46,717 bases of DNA from Anaerorhabdus sp964386325 (GTDB taxonomy: Bacteria > Bacillota_I > Bacilli_A > Erysipelotrichales > Erysipelotrichaceae). The position numbers were made by a program, and so were the translations under genes. Shown here piece after piece: positions 42,886 through 46,717 of this stretch. Each line of letters begins with the position of its first letter. Within the stretch, counting starts at the first letter, position 1. The DNA is taken from assembly GCA_964386325.1 (NCBI GenBank), contig CAYLQY010000018.1, positions 1 through 46,717 on the forward strand. Reading direction: 5' to 3'. The notes under the pieces were generated by a model. It did not search any database. It was not told the DNA's origin and saw only the letters and a list, made by a program, of their open reading frames with translations.

Positions 42886-43857
42886 ATGAAAGACATGTTC
42901 AAAAAATACGGCGTAGTAATCCTAGTTAGTTGCTTTTTCATCGCAATTATTGCTTACTTCGCTATCGATCAATCAAAAGGTTTAATACCAGGCAAACAAG
43001 TTAATGGTGAAGATATTGTATTTACAATTGATGATAAATCCATTACTACTAATGAATTCTACGATAAACTATACAATGACTTAGGTATTCAATCCGTTTA
43101 TCAAGCATTCGAAAAAGCAGTTGTTAATGCAAGTGTTGAGACAACTGATGAAATGAAAACATTAGCTAAAGAAACGGCTGATTCAATCATCAGTAACTAT
43201 CAATCTCAATATGGTGCAACTTATGAAGCAGAATTAACTAAAATTCTTAAATCACTTGGATATAATGATTCTAAAGATTTAGAAACTTACTTAATTCAAG
43301 GTGAAAAAAGAAATCAATTATTAAAACAATATGTTTTAGACAACAAAGATTCAATTTATACTCCATATGAGGCAGAATATAAACCACGTACTGCAAGTCA
43401 TATTTTAGTTAAAATGGCTGATGCAAATAACCCTACAGATGAAGAAAAAGCTAAAATGGCAGAAGTTGATGCAGCTTTAGCTGAAGGTAAAACATTTGCA
43501 GAAGTTGCGACAACGTATTCAGATGATACTGGTTCTGCAGTAAATGGTGGAAGTTTAGGCTTTATGGATTCTACTACACAATTTGTTCCTGAATTCTTAG
43601 CTGCTGCTTTAGCACTTAATGAAGGTGAACGTAGTGAATGGGTTAAATCAGACTATGGTTACCATTTAATTCAAATCGATTCTACTAATTTTGATACATT
43701 TAAAGATGATGATGCATTTTATAATCAATTCCTTACAATTTACCCTGAAATTCAATCACAAGTAATTTGGGCTAAAGCACAAGAACTTGGTGTAGACTTT
43801 GCAGGTAATGATGATTTGAAAGCTCAATTGCTTGACTTTATGGGCATTAGCGAATAG
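42886..43857 (+). CDS. membrane-anchored parvulin peptidyl-prolyl isomerase, PrsA-like
   Basis: PrsA-type foldases help exported proteins fold outside the membrane. The 323 residues comprise an N-terminal membrane segment (about 9-26), a SurA-like helical domain (about 45-165) and a parvulin domain (about 168-262) with TASHILVKM, YSDDTGSAVNGGSLGFM, FVPEF and YGYHLIQID. The signal contains LVSC, but hydrophobic residues continue after the Cys, so a transmembrane anchor is as likely as a lipid. GGAGG site before ATG. A second exported protein follows in the same transcript. Confidence 0.88.
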   Translation: MKDMFKKYGVVILVSCFFIAIIAYFAIDQSKGLIPGKQVNGEDIVFTIDDKSITTNEFYDKLYNDLGIQSVYQAFEKAVVNASVETTDEMKTLAKETADSIISNYQSQYGATYEAELTKILKSLGYNDSKDLETYLIQGEKRNQLLKQYVLDNKDSIYTPYEAEYKPRTASHILVKMADANNPTDEEKAKMAEVDAALAEGKTFAEVATTYSDDTGSAVNGGSLGFMDSTTQFVPEFLAAALALNEGERSEWVKSDYGYHLIQIDSTNFDTFKDDDAFYNQFLTIYPEIQSQVIWAKAQELGVDFAGNDDLKAQLLDFMGISE

Positions 43858-43868
43858 GAGGAAAACAC

Positions 43869-44720
43869 ATGAAAAAAATATTACTTAGTCTTTGTGCTCT
43901 ACTTCTATTAGCTGGATGTACTGATGCACATGCAAAACTAAAAGATGCAAATACTGCATTAATTACAGTTGGTGATACAACAATCACTAAAGGTGATATC
44001 TACAATTCAATGATTCAACAAGGATCAGGATATGTAGCACTATCTACTGCTACTCAAGCAATTCTTGAAAAAGAAGTTCCAATTACTGATGAAATTACTG
44101 CTGAAGCTACAAAAAGCTTAGAAACTTATAAAGCTACTTATGGTGATTCATTAGAAGCTGCCTTACAAAGCTATGGTTATAAAGATGTTGATGATTTCTA
44201 CAACAATTCTTTAGTGCTAAGCGCACAACTTACTGAACTTACAAAAAAATATGTAAATGAAAACTTTGATGCATTAGTAACTAAATATGAGCCAAGACAA
44301 GCTACAGTATTAACATTTGGTACAGAAGAAGACGCTAAAAATGCAAAGGCAGAATTAGAAAGTGGTGTTGATGCAATGACAGTTGCAAGTAACTTTAATT
44401 CTAGTTCAGCTGGTTCTCCACGTATCATTACTACCGATACTGATTTAGACATCTCAGTTAAATCATTTATTCAAAACGCTACTGCTCCTGGTATTTCAGA
44501 TGTACTTATTGGAACAGATGTAGAAAACTTCTATATTGTGGAAGTGAATGAAATTGATCCTAACAATATTAAAGATGATGTAATCACAGTATTTGCTAGT
44601 ATGGCTACTACAGCTACAGACAGTGATAAGTTCTATTTCCAAAAATATGGATTTAAAATCTATGATCGTGAATTATACGACAACATAGAAGCAAACTATC
44701 CTGATTATTTATTCAACTAA
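43869..44720 (+). CDS. lipoprotein, PrsA-like without an evident isomerase domain
   Basis: A 283-residue lipoprotein: signal MKKILLSLCALLLLAGC with lipobox LAGC (Cys17). The mature part parallels the preceding protein: ALITVGDTTITKGDIYNSM against VFTIDDKSITTNEFYDKL, a SurA_N-type helical region, SYGYKDVDDFYNNSLVLSAQL against SLGYNDSKDLETYLIQ, then YEPRQATVLTFGT where the first has YKPRTASHILVKM. The parvulin His and the GGSLGF motif are missing, so it is probably a chaperone-like relative without isomerase activity. It lies 11 bases after the first gene. Confidence 0.82.
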   Translation: MKKILLSLCALLLLAGCTDAHAKLKDANTALITVGDTTITKGDIYNSMIQQGSGYVALSTATQAILEKEVPITDEITAEATKSLETYKATYGDSLEAALQSYGYKDVDDFYNNSLVLSAQLTELTKKYVNENFDALVTKYEPRQATVLTFGTEEDAKNAKAELESGVDAMTVASNFNSSSAGSPRIITTDTDLDISVKSFIQNATAPGISDVLIGTDVENFYIVEVNEIDPNNIKDDVITVFASMATTATDSDKFYFQKYGFKIYDRELYDNIEANYPDYLFN

Positions 44721-44737
44721 AGGTGCTTAGCACCTTT
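44719..44737 (+). terminator. terminator after the prsA-like pair
   Basis: AAAGGTGC-TTA-GCACCTTT (8 bp, 3-base loop), then TCTTTT. It begins in the stop codon. Confidence 0.75.
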
Positions 44738-44789
44738 TCTTTTACCCTTTTACCTTTTATAATAGTAGATAAACAAGGAGAAACGAAAC

Positions 44790-45899
44790 ATGACAAAATC
44801 AAAAGTATATTTCACAGACTTTAAAACAGAAATCAATGATAGTCACTTAAAGAAATTAGCACGACTTGTTAAACAAGCTGGTATCGATACAATCGACATG
44901 AAAGATAAGTTCGTAGCGATTAAAATCCATTTTGGCGAACCAGGTAACTTAGCATTTCTTCGTCCTAACTATGCTAGAACAATCGTTGACATTATTAAGG
45001 AAAACGGTGGAAAACCATTTCTTACCGATTGCAATACACTTTATGTAGGAGGTAGAAAGAATGCCCTCGATCATATTGATAGTGCTTATCAAAATGGCTA
45101 TAGCCCATTTAGTACAGGATGTCATATTCTAATTGGTGATGGTTTAAAAGGAACAGATGAATCAATAATTCCAATCAACCAAGAATGTGTAAAAGAAGCT
45201 AAAATTGGACGCGCTGTAATGGATAGTGATATTTTTATTTCACTAACACATTTCAAAGGTCATGAATCTACCGGATTTGGTGGAGCATTAAAGAATATCG
45301 GTATGGGATGTGGATCACGTGCTGGTAAGTTTGAAATGCATAGTAGCGGTAAACCCATTGTTGATGAAAATGCATGTCAAACATGTGGACAATGTATAAA
45401 ACAATGTGCTCACGATGCCCTTCACTTCAACGAAAATAAAAAAGCCCACATCGACACAACAAAGTGTGCAGGTTGTGGTCGTTGTATTGGTGCTTGTGGT
45501 TTTGATGCAATTTCTACAATTGATTGGGAAGCAAATGATATTCTAAACAAAAAAATCGCAGAATATACCCTTGCTGTTGTACAAGACAAACCATGTTTCC
45601 ATATTAGTGTTGTTTGTGATGTATCCCCAAATTGTGATTGTCATGCGGAAAATGATATTCCTATTATTGCAGATGTTGGAATGTTCGCAAGTTTTGATCC
45701 AGTTGCATTAGATCAAGCGTGTGCAGATGCTTGTTTGAAATCACCTATCATAGAAGGTAGCATTTTATCAAAGCATGAACATCACCACCATGATCCATTT
45801 AAAGATACTCACCCTGACACAAATTGGGAAATATGCGTTGAGCATGCAGAAAAAATAGGATTAGGGTCTAGAGAATACGAACTAGTCGTATTGAAATAG
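44790..45899 (+). CDS. DUF362 domain protein with two 4Fe-4S motifs
   Basis: A 369-residue cytosolic protein. The DUF362 part surrounds a ferredoxin-type insert with CQTCGQCIKQC and CAGCGRCIGAC (about 190-230), which should hold two [4Fe-4S] clusters. Other landmarks are IKIHFGEPGN, DCNTLYVGGR, LTHFKGHESTGFGGALKNIGMGC-type region (about 153-176) and a further Cys group CDVSPNCDC. A His-rich stretch HEHHHHDPFKDTH lies near residue 330. The electron partner and reaction are unknown. AAGGAG precedes the ATG, and a HIT gene follows nine bases after it. Confidence 0.88.
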   Translation: MTKSKVYFTDFKTEINDSHLKKLARLVKQAGIDTIDMKDKFVAIKIHFGEPGNLAFLRPNYARTIVDIIKENGGKPFLTDCNTLYVGGRKNALDHIDSAYQNGYSPFSTGCHILIGDGLKGTDESIIPINQECVKEAKIGRAVMDSDIFISLTHFKGHESTGFGGALKNIGMGCGSRAGKFEMHSSGKPIVDENACQTCGQCIKQCAHDALHFNENKKAHIDTTKCAGCGRCIGACGFDAISTIDWEANDILNKKIAEYTLAVVQDKPCFHISVVCDVSPNCDCHAENDIPIIADVGMFASFDPVALDQACADACLKSPIIEGSILSKHEHHHHDPFKDTHPDTNWEICVEHAEKIGLGSREYELVVLK

Positions 45900-45908
45900 G
45901 AGATATTT

Positions 45909-46304
45909 ATGTGTATATTTTGTCAAATCATTGAAGGTACTATCCCTTCTTACAAAGTTTATGAAGATGAACATGTAATCGCAATCCTTGATATTGCGCA
46001 AGTTACATATGGTCATACCCTAGTAATCCCTAAGAAGCATTGTAACGATATTTTAGACGCTGACGAGGAAACGATGGTACACATCGCTAAAGTCCTCCCA
46101 ATGCTCTCCAATAAGATTGTAGCGAGTTGTAACGCCAAAGGTTCTCATATTATTAGTAACCAAGGTGAAATATCTGGACAAACCGTCGATCATCTACATT
46201 TCCATATTGTTCCACGCTACAAAGAAGATGATGCAATTGTTGTAAAATTTAACGAAACAACTAAACCTGAATTATCTGATGTATTAAAAACAATTAACGG
46301 CTAG
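45909..46304 (+). CDS. HIT family nucleotide-binding protein
   Basis: A 131-residue histidine-triad protein of the Hint/HinT branch, which hydrolyses AMP-lysine-like phosphoramidates or related nucleotides. CIFCQII at the N-terminus is the usual zinc-type Cys pair, and the triad reads HLHFHIV (about 97-103). Length and layout match Firmicutes Hit proteins. An AGGAG site precedes the start. It shares a transcript with the DUF362 gene and ends in a terminator. Confidence 0.93.
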   Translation: MCIFCQIIEGTIPSYKVYEDEHVIAILDIAQVTYGHTLVIPKKHCNDILDADEETMVHIAKVLPMLSNKIVASCNAKGSHIISNQGEISGQTVDHLHFHIVPRYKEDDAIVVKFNETTKPELSDVLKTING

Positions 46305-46325
46305 CTTATGCTAACCGTTTTTTTA
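46296..46325. terminator. terminator between hit and the minus-strand remnant
   Basis: AACGGCTAGC / GCTAACCGTT with a TTAT loop (one C-A mismatch on the plus strand, G-U on the minus), followed on the plus strand by seven T. It includes the hit stop codon. Confidence 0.75.
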
Positions 46326-46679
46326 TTCAATAATTTTCTTCGGATTAAATCTCAAAAGAGCTAAAGTAGGTAACGTTATACTTATGAACACAACAATTAA
46401 ACAGACTCCATAAATTTCAATTATAAGAGATAAACGAATCGAAATGTGATAGTATTCCACAACTTCATCACGACTCAACTCTGTAAAATAAGTGCGTTCA
46501 CCCGTCCATGGTTGAGATTCATCAACTTCAACTACTTCAGGGTTAGCAATTAACTGTTGATTAAGCATTTGATGACCAATTGATGATGCCAAGAAACTAC
46601 CCGATAAAATAGCTATTACGATTTTTGATGATTGATTTAAATCATCTATTTCGTAATAACTCTTTTTATTCGATATCGA
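46323..46679 (-). pseudogene. probable C-terminal remnant of an FtsX-like ABC permease
   Basis: An open frame of 118 codons between stops, with no ATG or GTG near its start (a TTG occurs at 46592). It encodes a hydrophobic helix (KIVIAILSGSFLASSIG), a polar segment with VDESQPWTGERTYF, a second helix and the end LLRFNPKKIIE. Such RxNPKKI endings after a last helix are typical of FtsX/MacB-type permeases, whose first several hundred residues are missing here. It directly follows the end of an ABC ATPase gene. A deletion remnant is the likeliest reading; a small two-helix protein is the alternative. Confidence 0.45.
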
Positions 46680-46717
46680 TTAGTTTACCATCTTGTAAGA
46701 ATACACGATGATCTGAT
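46666..46717 (-). CDS. ABC transporter ATPase, C-terminal end (partial)
   Basis: Only the last 16 residues are inside the window: DHRVFLQDGKLIDIE then TAA. The VFLQDGKLID pattern is the usual ending of MacB/LolD-type ATPases, and the permease-like frame follows at once. The rest lies beyond the window edge. Confidence 0.6.
   Translation of the reverse strand, partial: SDHRVFLQDGKLIDIE

Noticed and set aside
1..46717. CRISPR array, insertion sequence, prophage or tRNA genes
   Set aside because: No regularly spaced repeats, transposase or phage proteins, or tRNA cloverleaf patterns were seen while reading both strands; very diverged examples could be missed by eye.

Overview
The window looks like chromosomal core DNA of a low-GC Gram-positive bacterium, most probably a member of the Erysipelotrichia or a close Firmicutes lineage. 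The base composition is strongly AT-rich, promoters are of the TTGACA/TATAAT type, GGAGG ribosome binding sites are common, and there is a methionine T-box. Other pointers are lipoprotein signal peptides, a sufCDSUB operon, PrkC/PrpC, FemABX-type enzymes and an M56/BlaI sensor island. The genus is inference. UGA is a normal stop codon here (metN, sufC, the DUF1275 gene and prpC all end in TGA). No rRNA, tRNA, insertion sequence, prophage or CRISPR was found.

Layout. 1-4.4 kb (minus strand): rpsU with its own promoter, and an rsmE-mtaB-murE-deoC operon. 4.5-7.5 kb (minus): a uracil permease with an attenuator-like leader, and a CNNM/HlyC membrane protein preceded by a structured terminated leader RNA of no class I recognise. 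7.5-8.7 kb (plus): two unidentified genes. 8.7-11.2 kb (minus): an XRE-type regulator and an ABC exporter sharing operator-like sequences. 11.4-14.2 kb (minus): metNIQ behind a Met-specifying T-box. 14.3-15 kb: a PHP phosphatase. 15.1-17.7 kb (plus): two FemABX-type transferases, the second with its own operator-rich promoter. 17.7-20.2 kb (minus): a 57-residue membrane protein, ftsZ and ftsA. 20.4 kb (plus): rpmB. 20.7-29.7 kb (minus): priA-rsmB-rlmN-prpC-prkC-rsgA-rpe-thiN, a conserved Firmicutes cluster here lacking def and fmt, and with an in-frame UGA at codon 5 of prpC. 29.9-36.6 kb (minus): two M56/BlaI operons. 36.7-42.7 kb (minus): a DUF1275 protein, fthC and sufCDSUB. 42.9-46.3 kb (plus): two PrsA-like exported proteins, a DUF362 ferredoxin-like protein and a HIT protein. 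46.3-46.7 kb (minus): the end of an ABC ATPase and what looks like a permease remnant.

Themes. Cell-wall and division functions recur: murE, ftsAZ, prkC, two FemABX enzymes, PrsA-like foldases and BlaR1-like sensors. The most novel item is the 29.9-36.6 kb island. It encodes two M56 (BlaR1-like) membrane metallopeptidases, two BlaI/MecI repressors and two lipoproteins. By eye, the external parts of all four surface proteins look like versions of one extracellular module. Each of the two operons has a -35 box overlapped by a BlaI-like site and a second such site near the transcription start. No beta-lactamase or penicillin-binding domain is present, so the sensed signal is unknown.
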